Assembly (NCBI RefSeq): GCF_037392515.1
Contig: NC_090283.1
Location: 37,526,249 to 37,590,248, forward strand
Source: Haliotis asinina
Lineage: Eukaryota > Mollusca > Gastropoda > Lepetellida > Haliotidae
DNA length: 64,000 nt
Direction of reading: 5' to 3'
Shown here: in pieces, positions 53,701-63,868 of the stretch
Layout of the letters: the number at the start of each line of letters is the position of its first letter
Position numbering within the stretch: position 1 is the stretch's first letter
Translations under genes and position numbers: made by a program
The notes under the pieces: model-generated
What the model saw: only the letters and a program-made list of their open reading frames with translations
What the model was told of the DNA's origin: nothing
Databases searched by the model: none

Positions 53701-55791
53701 AAAGGTGCATGCCCTGCAGAGACATTGGTGACAACCTAAACTGGGCTGTGTTCGGTGAATGTGTTACAAGATGCTGAAAACTTAGTTTCGGGTCATTTCC
53801 ACGTCGTGTCAGGAAAACGAGAAAGTGCAACATGTAAGATGGGATGAATATTATACATGTGAACAATCTGTGATCAAAAGGTTTGATTATGAATAATGTG
53901 GTCCATGAAAAGTGCAGTGATAAGAGTCCAAGCATCTGTATGAACCCTGCTTGTTTATATGGCCTTTAACGTTTTTGAATCTGAAATCATGAAAATGTGT
54001 TATGTACTGATTGAAAAGTTATAGATGTGAGATGGGTTTGTTTCAGATATCATAGACCAGCTGGAAGAATTGGGGAGAGTAGAGACAAACACGACAGAGA
54101 ATGAGCAAATGCTCAAGAGAGAGCTGAGGTACTGACCTACTGAAGCTTTGGCTTCACTTCCTTCTCATTGCTTGTCAAGAATACTGAGTGAATGAGTTTA
54201 GTTTTACCACGCACTCAGCAATATTCTAGCCATATGGCGGCGGTCTGTAAATAATCAATTCTGGACCAGACAATCCAGTGACCAACAACATGAGCATCGA
54301 TCTGCGCAATTAGGAACCAATGACATGTGTCAACCAAGTCAGTGAGCCTGACCACCCAATCCTGTTAGTCGCCTTTTACGACAAGCATAGTCGCCTTTTA
54401 GGGCAAGCATGGGTTGCTGAAGACAAATTCTACCCTGAGACATTCACAGGTTCTTGTCATGAATAATCTTGAACCATTTAAGAGTTGAAGACTAATCATG
54501 TTTCGTATAATGGGGCAGAGGAATACTAATTGAATCATTTATAGTAAGAATAGAATCATATGTCCGTTCTGTTATGAGGAAAATAAATTACCTGGATAGG
54601 GGGTTACAATTACCTCTACAGATGTCAAGGTATCTATGATGTTTACAAGAATGGCCCAGATAAAGTTTGAAATTGAAGTCCCAGTAACATTTCAACCATA
54701 TCAGTGAATAGATCTGGAATGAAACGACCCTCAAAACACAAGTTTTAGTATGAAGTTGTATTGACATGTCAGCTTATCACTGGAACACGAATAAGACCAT
54801 ACTCTATGTTGCTGAAAGATAACTTCATGATGTGACCATTTTGATGAGTTAAAAAAAAAATAATATATAAAATCAAAATATACCATGAAGCAGTAACAAT
54901 ATAATGTCAGGGGAAGGATATTCTATGGAAAGTATTAAAAATCGGACAGAGAAGAATAAGATGGCATGGGACTAGGTAGATATATTTTCCTATTTCAACT
55001 CCAACTCATCAATGTTCAATTTTATGACAGCTAGCAGATCTTGTAGTCACGTATAACATGTGCATTTTTTACCATAAAAAATATCATAAATATTTAAGAT
55101 AATTATTGATATTGATAAACAAACATCAAAACATGGACCCATGGGTTTGATCCTAAACTAATCCCCAGCACTAATACCCCTCTCGCATGTGTACGTTAGT
55201 ATGGCTCTCAAGGACAGAAGCTGTGAGTACACAATGCTGTTGACATGGTAGTCAAATGTAGTATATGTTTGGGATAACACTTTCTCAGTAAAGTACTGAT
55301 TATAGTACTGTTATTAAGATGAGTCTTGTCTACTCTGCAGCGCCTGGCCAAGTTTAACCAGTTTGGCAAAGGGCTTAGAATGTACCTAGCTGCCAGTCTT
55401 GTCAGAGATGTGTTTTTTGGGGTACAGGTCAGAGCTCATTGTTGAACATTGATTGTGATGTTTTGCTCTGAGAGGTAATCATTTGCAATACAAGCCAAAC
55501 ATGCACATTGGGCACAAGCCATATTGTCTTGAAAGTTAAACTGTGGCCCAGCAGGATTCACACACATTGGCTTTACTGTACATTGACCGTTCCAAGGACA
55601 AAATGAAGCAGCATGCTGGAGTTCCAGGTTATTATGTAACAGAAGACCCACCTACCCTGAACCTGTAATGTTATATTATTGGATTTATTTTTGTGTGTTT
55701 CAGGTGTCACAAGTGCTCCAAGACTTTCTCAACAATGCCAGCCCTCAAGTCTCATATCGTCCTGCACAATGCATCCAAAAAAAAGTCCTGA
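44535..55791 (+). CDS. APTX: Aprataxin (HIT-family DNA 5'-AMP hydrolase), six exons, no FHA domain
   Basis: Exons 44535-44720, 46631-46749, 50437-50490, 52187-52290, 54047-54128, 55704-55791 join to 633 nt, 210 residues, all with AG/GT borders and matching phases. The enzyme removes AMP from abortive ligation ends in nuclear DNA repair. Residues 30-62 ('GHWSQGL', '[11 protein letters not shown]') open the HIT domain; '[10 protein letters not shown]' leads into the HIT triad H121-L-H123-M-H125 and 'VISQDFNSP'. A C-terminal C2H2 finger has C183, C186, H199, H203. A short basic N-terminus ('AGAKRKVG', 'SAKRTSG') may serve nuclear import. The FHA domain of vertebrate aprataxin is absent, as in some invertebrates. 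A polyadenylation signal AATAAA lies at 55825. Confidence 0.95.
45135..45997. mobile_element. Long foldback element with arms of about 330 bp
   Basis: 45135-45465 and 45668-45997 are near-perfect reverse complements (for example 'ggggtgaacgttatcc' with 'ggataacgttcacccc', and 'accatattggattgtcatgc' with its mirror near 45,890). The loop is about 200 bp. It lies in APTX intron 1 and has no coding capacity. Confidence 0.92.
45998..46630. other. APTX intron 1, 3' part
   Basis: AT-rich, no domain recognised in open frames of up to 87 codons. Confidence 0.5.
46631..46749 (+). CDS. APTX: APTX exon 2
   Basis: Acceptor 'ttacatttcag', donor 'AA|gtaagg'. It encodes '[20 protein letters not shown]' and '[17 protein letters not shown]', a conserved HIT-domain segment. 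A LINE relic starts within a few bases of the donor. Confidence 0.93.
46753..47640 (+). pseudogene. Non-LTR retrotransposon (Jockey-like) relic with nested SINE
   Basis: '[20 protein letters not shown]' and 'SYLKNRTQF' are RT motifs 2-3; 'GVPPQGS', a remnant 'DDTSLY', '[12 protein letters not shown]' and 'HKHLGIAL' follow in order, with stops and deletions. After a SINE at 47,262-47,346 the C-terminal zinc segment continues ('[20 protein letters not shown]'). It starts a few bases after the APTX exon 2 donor and is 5' truncated. Confidence 0.85.
47262..47346 (+). mobile_element. SINE tail inserted in the LINE relic
   Basis: Reads 'gactcgattatttacagacc', 'gccatatagctggaatatta', 'actaaactcactcactcaat'. 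It splits the LINE coding sequence. Confidence 0.85.
47641..48753. other. APTX intron 2, no gene seen
   Basis: AT-rich sequence that may include the 3' untranslated part of the LINE relic. No coding domain recognised. Confidence 0.4.
48754..49332 (+). pseudogene. C-terminal fragment of an R2/NeSL-like non-LTR element (zinc knuckle and endonuclease region)
   Basis: '[20 protein letters not shown]' is a CCHC knuckle; 'YLKRHDGM', 'NDAFKLLWN', '[20 protein letters not shown]' and 'VPSD' match the order of the restriction-like endonuclease region of such elements. The expected PD..D residues are altered (P-N), so it is probably inactive. The frame drifts at its end. Confidence 0.65.
49505..50356. 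mobile_element. MITE with pogo/Tigger-like ends
   Basis: The left end 'TA|cagtggaaagctgataagtaaac' and the right end 'gtttttacttaggcggttgccactg|TA' form an inverted repeat of about 25 bp, with TA on both outer sides. Further 'tgtttacttat' copies lie inside. There is no transposase. It ends 80 bp before APTX exon 3. Confidence 0.75.
50437..50490 (+). CDS. APTX: APTX exon 3 (54 nt)
   Basis: Acceptor 'tttctgcttcag', donor 'AG|gtaagt'. It encodes '[17 protein letters not shown]', phase 2 on both sides. Recognised by homology; too short to be an obvious ORF. Confidence 0.9.
50990..51640 (-). pseudogene. Penelope-like element fragment with GIY-YIG endonuclease
   Basis: '[20 protein letters not shown]' followed by 'TSCPFDI' is a GIY-YIG nuclease start typical of Penelope-like elements; upstream '[13 protein letters not shown]' and downstream '[16 protein letters not shown]'-like wording ('[14 protein letters not shown]') agree. 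Frames are broken at several places and no RT is visible. Confidence 0.75.
52187..52290 (+). CDS. APTX: APTX exon 4 with HIT catalytic triad
   Basis: Acceptor 'tgtgttgtcag', donor 'G|gtataa'. It encodes '[20 protein letters not shown]' and '[14 protein letters not shown]', the most conserved part of aprataxin. Confidence 0.95.
52291..54046. other. APTX intron 4, no gene seen
   Basis: Contains many short open frames but no recognisable domain. Near 53,520 'gagattctcttcacctcatg' and other patches look like decayed repeats. Confidence 0.4.
54047..54128 (+). CDS. APTX: APTX exon 5
   Basis: Acceptor 'tttgtttcag', donor 'AG|gtactg'. It encodes '[20 protein letters not shown]' and 'MLKRELR', the helical link to the zinc finger. 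Confidence 0.88.
54190..54455 (-). mobile_element. SINE, molluscan tRNA-derived type (near full length)
   Basis: 'gaatgagtttagttttacca', 'catatggcggcggtctgtaa', 'gaccagacaatccagtgacc', ending 'ctaccctgagacattcacag'. The best-preserved copy in the window. Confidence 0.88.
54456..55703. other. APTX intron 5, no gene seen
   Basis: AT-rich, with poly-A and AT runs near 54,850. No domain recognised. Confidence 0.45.
55704..55791 (+). CDS. APTX: APTX exon 6, C2H2 zinc finger and stop
   Basis: Acceptor 'gtgtgtttcag'. It encodes '[20 protein letters not shown]' then 'HNASKKKS' and TGA at 55789. AATAAA follows 34 bp later. Confidence 0.93.
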
Positions 55792-55848
55792 TAATTCCAC
55801 AAGCTGGCCTTATGTATAAACTGTAAATAAAGCATCACTCTTCATCAG

Positions 55849-55901
55849 TAGTTCATGTCATACTAGTCACACAAACGTGTAGGTAACTGTATATAAGTAC
55901 A
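55849..55901 (+). repeat. Direct repeat of about 50 bp, left copy
   Basis: 'agttcatgtcatactagtca' to 'ctgtatataagtac' recurs at 57,411-57,463 with one change. The shorter 'gttcatgtc' motif also recurs to its right. Confidence 0.85.
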
Positions 55902-56488
55902 ACAGGGATAGGTCACTCGCTTGCTTTCTTTACCATTGGTACTAATTAACGTGTGCCTTGTCATGCTCCAACGCACACAGTGACTTGGCTCGTTCCCAGG
56001 GCAACTTCAGTTGTGTTTAACAGAACTTCAGCCAGTTTATTGTATCAGTCGGAATTTTGCAATGAATGAATGAATGAATGAATTATAGTAAGAATTAGGA
56101 GCAAGAATTATGTGAATGAATGAAAGAAATAAAAAAGAATTGAAGAAAGAAGTACATATATGAATGAAAGAATAAATGATACACCGCGGCCTTCCCTCCC
56201 AAAACATGTTAAAGAACGCAAAAGTATCGCGAGAACACCTGTTAACATCAGCTGTCTTTTTAAAAAATCTACTTTGAGACATTTTTGTTGACATTAATAA
56301 TTAATTCAGATATCTTATTGCATGTGGGGAATGGAATGGACATTAACAAAATGTTAACTGACACTGTCACACTGCCCTCAGAAATACTGTGTAAAACTGC
56401 CACAAAGCGTTCTAAAACACCTTTCCAGTTTTGTCAAATATAAGATCAACAAGAAGGAAAGAAGTTATGGAACTATAACCCTCAAGCA

Positions 56489-57050
56489 TCAATGGCGAAT
56501 CAGATCAGAGCGGCAATATGTCATATTTGCCACACACCTCAAATACACCGTAACATTTTGTTTTAGATTATGGAACTATCACTGTTACTTGCAAACACAT
56601 TTCACCTGATAGTATATTCCACTCACAAGAATGAAAGGTGTTTTTGAAGTAGTAACTAGGAACACTCAAACAACGGCGTGTAGTATTTCAATGGCGGATC
56701 AGAGCAGATCGGCGGTATGTCACATTTTTCACACACCTCAAATGCACCCTAACATTCTTTTTTAGATTATGAAACTATCAATGTTACTTGCAAACACATT
56801 TCACCCGATAGTATATTCCCCTCATATGAATTAAAGGTGTATGTGAAAGATGATTTTGAGGAAGTAACCAGGAATACTCAAACAATGGCGTGTAGCATTT
56901 CAATGACAGATCGGCGAAATGTCATATTTTTCACACACCTCAATTACACCCTAACAATTTTTTAAGTCATAAAACTGTCACTGTTACTTGCAAATACCTT
57001 TCAACTAAAGGTATGTTTTCCTTCTGAACATTAAACGAATGTGTGAAAGA
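56489..57050. repeat. Three tandem copies of a repeat of about 200 bp
   Basis: Copies start near 56,489, 56,689 and 56,899, each with 'tcacacacctcaaatacacc', 'ttagattatggaactatcac' and 'acttgcaaacacatttcac' variants. Confidence 0.85.
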
Positions 57051-57532
57051 AGATTTTATCGGCACAATATAGTCTATCTTTGCAGTGAATCGATAATAGA
57101 AGTCAGTCAGCTATAACATGAAACTTGACTACAAATCTTCTGTCCTAATACGGACACTAACACCGATTATTTGACGTAAACTGAAGTGACAAAATAGTTA
57201 GCCAATCTTCTACATGTGGGGTTTCAGTTGTTACAACACTCAGCGAACTTAATCAGCTGTTGAAAATAAACCGGGCTCAATCTTAAATACTACGCTGCCA
57301 CCATATTGGCTACACTGGTTACGTAACGACTCGAGACATACGTTCAGCGGCTTTTCGAGAAGTTTCTTCTCCCCCTCTATAAGGGCTCCCTGGTACCACC
57401 CTCCAGCAAAAGTTCATGTCATACTAGTCACACAAACGTGTAGGTAACTGTACATAAGTACCACCCTCCAGCAGAGGTTCATGTCATACATTCACATCAC
57501 CCTCTGGCAGTGGTTCATGTCCTACACAAAGG

Positions 57533-57612
57533 CGACTATGCCTGTCGGAAGAGGTGACCAACAGGATCCGTTGGTCAGACTTACTGACTTGGTTGACACG
57601 ATCATAATATGT
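57533..57612 (+). mobile_element. SINE fragment
   Basis: 'aaggcgactatgcctgtcgg' and 'aacaggatccgttggtcaga' with 'ttactgacttggttgacac' match the 5' half of the local SINE in the other orientation. Confidence 0.7.
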
Positions 57613-59114
57613 GAAAGTGTGAAATACCTGTTAAAGTTCGGCTTAACTACAGTCTCAAGTGTTAGGGAGATTGGAAATGGAGAAAAAGGGACTTTACTGA
57701 TGAGAGATTCATGCCGAAATGAGAAATGCTGTTTTCTTCCCCAAAGTCCAAAGTAACTTATTTACCTTCATTGAGATAATCTGTTTTCTTATCATAAATA
57801 AGTTGTTTTTGGACCATGAACATAACAGTGACTTTCACATAATTATTTACACAGGTATCACTGATTGTTCAGGCTATTTAGAATTCCTGATCAGAATCAA
57901 AAGTTTAAATGAAAGGAATTGGAAAATAACTAGATTCGTGTTGCATATATTCTATATGTGTTTCACTGTAAAGAGAGATGTTTATGATGCAATCGCGAAA
58001 AATAGCAGGTGTGAAGGGCACGAGTAATATGTTTCTCTTCGGGTTGAAACACGAGTAACTTGTCAATGAGTTTCAGTCAGGAAACTAGTATGTCATAACT
58101 TGACCTTAGGTCGTTACCATGGGTTAGCCAATCACGGGATGAAAAATGGATCACACACACATGTGTGATACCTGTTTTCTCACACGTGTTTCTTGCCCAG
58201 GGTGATGAATAATACTGATACTAAGTTTACTTGGACAGCCAGTAAGAAAATGTGATGTACAAACATCCTTCATGAATGATGATTCCAAGGCGTAGTTGCT
58301 GTGGAGGACACTGTCCGTCTCTTGTTTGAGTACACATGCAGAGGACAGTAGTGAGCAGGTTGTAATATTGCTCGCATAGCTTACGACCATCTAGCAGGGC
58401 AAAAATATAGATATGTAAGGCTCTGACTGGACAGAGTGAATGATCTTCAATGTCATCAGGCCAGATGAACCATTCAGCTGTACAAGTAACTTGTACTTGT
58501 CTCTCCTCATTGGCCGAAAGAGCATGATCAAAAGCAGAAGTGTCCTTTTGGTTGCCTCAACTTTCTGTAGAACCTCACGAAGGAAGACTGTTGGCAGGAG
58601 TTCATAAGGATTGAAGTCATTTCATAACATCAGTGAATGTCTTCATCACAAACCTAATATTTCTAGATTTGTAGAAATGACCCTTGAGGACAGGATGCTG
58701 AATTAAGTCAAATGTATTGGTGAATACCTGGCAGACTGAACGAAATATTCCTGGATGGAGACAAGTCTTCTCTGGGTGAGGTGAAGCAGCTGCAATGACA
58801 TTCTTAACCCTTGGAACGTGTCTGGCTCGATACAAAGAGAGTCTATCAGTTGGAAGAAATGCTGTACTAATGAGATATAGCAAGAGTCACCACTCTGAAT
58901 GCCCAGTTATCGATGTGAGGTGATTGAAGTAGTTTATTCAGTATAAAGTCCACAGGCCCATGTACACTGCATAGCAAACAATAAATACATATAGCGCTGA
59001 ATAGGTGAAGGGTATTCTTGCATAGTAATGGGGAATGTGTACACAAGTTTTTTTTGACGTATTTGGAACTCATGATTAGGCACAAAAATCTTCATAATTG
59101 ACTGTAGTTTAACT
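57613..59114. other. Intergenic, no gene recognised
   Basis: Open frames up to about 100 codons (for example 57,719-58,027) without recognisable domains. Confidence 0.45.
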
Positions 59115-59115
59115 A

Positions 59116-60735
59116 TATATACATATGGAAATTAATTAAGCAACACCAAATTCAAAGACACATAAAAACTTAACAAAGTTTAACGAAGTAATTTTGATGA
59201 TTGATTATTCAATTTTGATGTATTGACATACAGCATGAGCTTTTCATGGGTTGATATGACGCGCGTGAAGCTTGCACAGCGCACGTGCATTGCTTTAACC
59301 TCAACTTTCGAAAAATGCACTTTTTCCCTGGGGTGTTTACAAGCGCAGGTTGTCGATTGCATTCGGTTTTTCATTCATTTCAATGTCATGGCACGTAGGA
59401 AATTATCAGAGGCCACTCGTTGGCAAATAATCGGCATGAGGAATGCTGGTATGTCTCTAAGACAAATCGGGACTCAAATCGGACGACATCATTCCATAAT
59501 TTCAAAACTTTTGAAAAAATACCGGGCCACTAATGAAGTTAAAGACCTGCCTAGACCAGGAAGACCCAGGAAGACCACAGTCCGGGAGGACAGAGCTTTA
59601 CTGAGACTTGTACGGCGCAGGTCCTTCGACTCGAGCTCTCGGTTGAGACAGGAGTGGCTTCCAGGGAGACCCATCTCGAACAGGACTGTTCGGAATCGTC
59701 TGAAAGCTGCAGGATACCGGGCAAGGAGGCCAATCAAGCGACCCAGACTGTCTCCAGCCCATAAGGCAGCCCGACTGGCCTGGTGTAATGACCGTTTGCA
59801 CTGGAACATTGCCTCTTGGAGGAAGGTCCATTTCTCAGATGAGAGCCGGTTCTTGCTGCACATGGTGGACGGTCGTACTCGGGTCTGGAGGCAGAGGAAC
59901 ACAGCAATGGCTCCACGGAACATCCAGGAGACTGTGGCCTTTGGGGGAGGTTCCGTTATGGTATGGGGGTGCATTTCCATGAACTGCAAGTTGGATATCA
60001 TTACCATCCGTGGCAACCTTAACGGTGTTCGTTACCAACAGGAGGTTCTTGACAGGGCTGTGGTACCTCATTTTGAGAACCATCCTCTGGCAACGAGACC
60101 CATATTTATGGACGACAATGCTAGACCTCACAGGGCGCATGCTGTAAATGATTTTTTGCGGCAAAATGCAATTGACAGAATTCCATGGCCTGCCATGAGC
60201 CCTGACCTCAACCCCATTGAACATTTGTGGGACTTTATTGGCCGTCGTGTGAGGCAGAGAGACCCACCAGTCCATAATCTCAACGAATTGACGGCTGCCC
60301 TGCATGAGGAGTGGAACAGGATCCCCCAGAATCAGATCCGGAGACTCATCCAAGGAATGAGGAGGCGTCTGGAATCGGTGGTGCGTGCGCAGGGAGGACA
60401 CACTAGATATTGATGAAAGTCGGTGTGCAGACTCTCAGATGACTGTTCTTTCTTTCCATGTGACATTTGTGTTAATACACCTGACAACAACGTCTGTGGA
60501 TGAATAGTAAATTGTGTCCATTTTTTCATGAATTTAAGACAGTTTTAAGAATTTGGATTTCGTTGCAATAAAGCAAAGTCTTGATACTTTTTCCCTTTAA
60601 GTTGTTTGTCAGAGATCGTCTGTTGAATAAAAAAGTGTCAAACTATATCAACCCGGCATATTTTGATTGTCAGAACACTTCAAAGTTGCTCCAATAGAAA
60701 AAATTGGGGTGTTGCTTGATTAATTTCCAGGTGTA
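59116..60735 (+). mobile_element. Full-length Tc1-like transposon
   Basis: The left end 'tacatatggaaattaattaa' 'gcaacacc' and the reverse complement of the right end 'tacacctggaaattaatcaa' 'gcaacacc' form inverted repeats of about 30 bp flanked by TA. An intact transposase lies inside. Length about 1.6 kb, usual for the family. Confidence 0.92.
59388..60413 (+). CDS. Tc1-like transposase (DD34E)
   Basis: 341 residues from the ATG at 59388 (MARRKLSEATRW); the frame is open upstream but that part lies in the leader. N-terminal paired-type helix-turn-helix ('GMSLRQIGTQIGRHHSIISK'), the hook-like 'PRPGRPRKT', then the catalytic core: D in 'VHFSDESRF', D in 'IFMDDNARPH', E in 'LNPIEHLWD', with 34 residues between the last two. 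No stop or shift is seen. It would cut and paste the element at TA sites. Confidence 0.95.
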   Translation: MARRKLSEATRWQIIGMRNAGMSLRQIGTQIGRHHSIISKLLKKYRATNEVKDLPRPGRPRKTTVREDRALLRLVRRRSFDSSSRLRQEWLPGRPISNRTVRNRLKAAGYRARRPIKRPRLSPAHKAARLAWCNDRLHWNIASWRKVHFSDESRFLLHMVDGRTRVWRQRNTAMAPRNIQETVAFGGGSVMVWGCISMNCKLDIITIRGNLNGVRYQQEVLDRAVVPHFENHPLATRPIFMDDNARPHRAHAVNDFLRQNAIDRIPWPAMSPDLNPIEHLWDFIGRRVRQRDPPVHNLNELTAALHEEWNRIPQNQIRRLIQGMRRRLESVVRAQGGHTRY

Positions 60736-61605
60736 TAGATGGAAATATTTCTCTCTCAAATCAAAATAAATATGGCATTTGAAAGTAATATAAAATTTAT
60801 TATTCCTTCTTCAAAAGACATTTAGAGACTGTTACGATGAAAAGGAACAATTTTTATGAATTGGTAACTTCTGTATTGCACCACATATGACATTTCTGTG
60901 TAGTTGCCAACACTATTTATCAAGTAAGTGATCACTGATATAAGAAATCCGTGCTTGGATGTAGCAAGCTGTAATCCTTTTTGAAAAGTCACTGAAAAAC
61001 AAATCACCTTCACCTCAATTTATTCCAAAGCAAAACCGGCAGGAGTCATTTCACAACCTACATCATGGCCACCTGGCTTGTCGAGGACTATGCCAAGTTC
61101 CCCTATCAACTAGTGGAAGCACCACTGCAATCATGGGCACAATACAAACAACATTTCATTACCTATAAATGGTAATATGGGTTAGGGGCAGTCAACCAGG
61201 ATGTGTATATATATTTACGGCATATAACTAATGGGTCACTATCTATGTTGACTACTGGAGTACAGCTATAAAATATGTATGGAATTGCTTCCTACTTGCA
61301 CTTTCCGTCATTTAAGGCTAATGTTATTTCTCCCCTTGTTATGGGGCTGTTTGGAAATAAAAATAGTGTCAGTGCAAATTACATAATCAATATCATAACC
61401 ATATGAAACATAGCTTCTGACAAAATAATAAAGGTAACAGGATTAATTGACTTGTCCACGAATACTGAAAACGCTTTGAAGTACTCCATTGAGTGTGTGG
61501 TGTCAGATACGCATGGTAAAGATGGATTTTGTTTTATATACTTATGGAAAAGGGAACGCATGAAATAGCTGTGACTTTTAATCTTTGAATCAGTAAAAGA
61601 AAAGT
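60736..61605. other. Intergenic, no gene recognised
   Basis: AT-rich, with short frames only. Confidence 0.5.
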
Positions 61606-61619
61606 TCATACAGATGTCA

Positions 61620-62086
61620 AGTGATGAAAATCAATATCTGGTGTGTCCCCCATGTCTCTGGATAACTGCTTGGCATCGTCGTGGCATGCTGCGAGTGTGT
61701 GTACGTTTGGTACCAATCGGAATTCTACGCCATTCTTCCTGGAGAGCCACGAAAAGTTCATCCAAATTGTTGGGTTGAACAGGTCTGTCCCGAAGATTGC
61801 GGCCAAGAACATCTCAAAGATGTTCGATGGGGTTAAGGTCAGGACTTTTAGCCGGCCATTGCAACACTCGGACAACTGCAGCCCCCAGTCTGTCCCGACA
61901 AACATGAGCGACGTGAGGGCGCGCATTGTCATGCTGGAACTCGAACATTCGACCTGCTGTACGCGCAAAGGGGATCACAATCGGGCCACAAGATCTCGTC
62001 ATGATATCGTACACCTGTTATCCCGCCATCAACACGCACAACACCTGTTTTGTGGTTAAAGGTAAACCCGCCCCACACCATAACAG
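61620..62086 (-). pseudogene. Decayed Tc1-like transposase, 3' half
   Basis: 'FQHDNARPHVAHVCRDRLGA' and 'WPAKSPDLNPIEHL' keep the second D and the E, but the preceding part 'HKTGVVRVDGGITGVRYHDE' is in another frame, as is the C-terminus. The 5' half is missing because an LTR element begins at 62,087. Confidence 0.85.
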
Positions 62087-62695
62087 TGTGGTAGAGTTGT
62101 GTATATAGTGATTATGTTTTATCATTCAGCTGTTTTACTTTAGTATGCTCAAAATAATGTCATTTGTATATTTCAGGCTATACAGTAATTAATTACCATT
62201 TGGTGTATCAATTTCAGGTATATGAACCAGTCAGCATTACTGATTTATAATAATTAAATCTCTCATTTCAGGCTGCGTAAGATATTTCAGCAGTTGTAAG
62301 TAAAGTAATATCATTAACGCTCATTTCTTTTGTTAAGTTATTTCATTGGGTAAGTCCATTTCACTGTCGGGTAGTACAGCTAGCAATCAAAGTGTAAGCT
62401 TGAATATTTCAGTCATTGGCTGGTTTTGAATTAGGTGTCCTACATCCCAACCCTTTGTTTCCACATGCTTTTTTCTTATCACTTGCACATGGACATTTGG
62501 ATCATACAGACTCTCCGGACAGTGTATTAAAAGGGTCGATACCAGATATTATTGGTCAGACGCCAGGACAACACCCCCGTGGGAATCATAGGGGTGTCAG
62601 TTTGTCATCAGTTTTACTCGACCAATAAACAGTTCTCACACCCTAGCCTGTGTCACTGTGAATGAATTCGCAAGACCATATTGATGGCTGTAACA
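62087..62695 (+). mobile_element. Putative 5' LTR of an LTR retrotransposon
   Basis: Begins TGTGGTAG inside a Tc1 relic and ends TAACA. AATAAA lies at about 62,624, 70 bp before the end, as expected for R/U5. A PBS-like 'tggagcccccagtgagg' follows at 62,697. About 609 bp. The right LTR is outside the window, so the ends are tentative. Confidence 0.55.
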
Positions 62696-62696
62696 A

Positions 62697-62713
62697 TGGA
62701 GCCCCCAGTGAGG
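62697..62713 (+). other. Putative tRNA primer-binding site
   Basis: 'tggagcccccagtgagg' starts with TGG one base after the putative LTR end, as in PBS sequences complementary to a tRNA 3' end. The tRNA type was not determined. Confidence 0.45.
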
Positions 62714-63868
62714 AACTGTTGAAGACTGATGTTTGAGTGAGTGACAAGCCCAGTGATCAACTCAGTTATCAAGTGACAATCCAAGTGATCCATGCATTGA
62801 GAGACTGCATATACACGTCAATACGTGGTAACTATAAAGTGAGCACTTTGACCAACTTGCACCTAGATTAATTCAATCATGGACTGATTCCATAGCTAGC
62901 TACGAAGCAATTGATGTATGTTTTGTCTCATCACATGCGTGTGTATTCCCTGGCCGGCATGTATTCAGGTATTTAATTTTCGTGGATGCATCCAATATTC
63001 TGTAAAATTTCAAATGGTTTTCCCTGTCATACTTAGTTACTGACTGTACACTGCGGTGTCATTCCTGCTGTAACAATTTTCTGTATTTTCAACTCAGTTT
63101 ATTTGTCATTATTTAGCTGAGTCATTAACTGAAGGTCAACTGAACTCATTTGTTAGCGATGACCATATGTACCCTGATGGATACAAATTATGCCTCATGG
63201 TATTTCGTTGTGATGTGTGTGATTGGCGTGCTTTGTGTATCATAGGCTTTAATAGAATTTAAAGTTTTGTTTAGTCAGTCAAGTGTGTAGGCATTAACCC
63301 TAGGTGTGATGCAATAATCATACCCAAAACAGATTATCAATAAACTTATATTGACTGCGTGACTGACTATGTTCCATCCCCCCTGCACTCCCACGGCACC
63401 TTGCACTTACCCATGCACCCTTGGGTATAACTGGTGGATACAGTAGTGTCCTACTTGTGTGGTCGTCAGAGTTACTGCAAATCAACATTGGTTTGTGTTC
63501 ATCTTTCATTCGTGTTGCGTGGTTGAACTGTATTTTCTCCCGTACTTTAGTACAAGTTCTATTGCCACATTTTAATAAATTTTTTTTAGGTGATCAACTC
63601 AGATGAACCTGCTGTTTCACTTTGTATGATACCATGCCTGCTTTGCTGTCATGCATTTCGTTTTTCAGCTGTTAGTGCATACTTCATAACTCTACTCTTA
63701 TCCATGTGCATTTGATTCTTCAATAGTCAAACATATAGTCATTTAGTCAACCATATACCTAGTCACAAGCATTACAACAGCGCTCGCGCCACATTGGTTT
63801 CTTTTTTCTTCTTCTGATTTGTTATTCGAAGTACACATTTGTCTTCGGATTCATTGTCTTCCATCACT
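62714..63868. other. Leader of the LTR retrotransposon
   Basis: About 1.15 kb without a convincing frame between the putative PBS and the gag-like ATG. Confidence 0.4.

Noticed and set aside
57719..58027. 102-codon plus-strand frame as a gene
   Set aside because: No domain, AT-rich, no supporting splice or promoter signals.
59489..60401. Minus-strand frames of 60-188 codons
   Set aside because: Antisense shadows of the Tc1 transposase.
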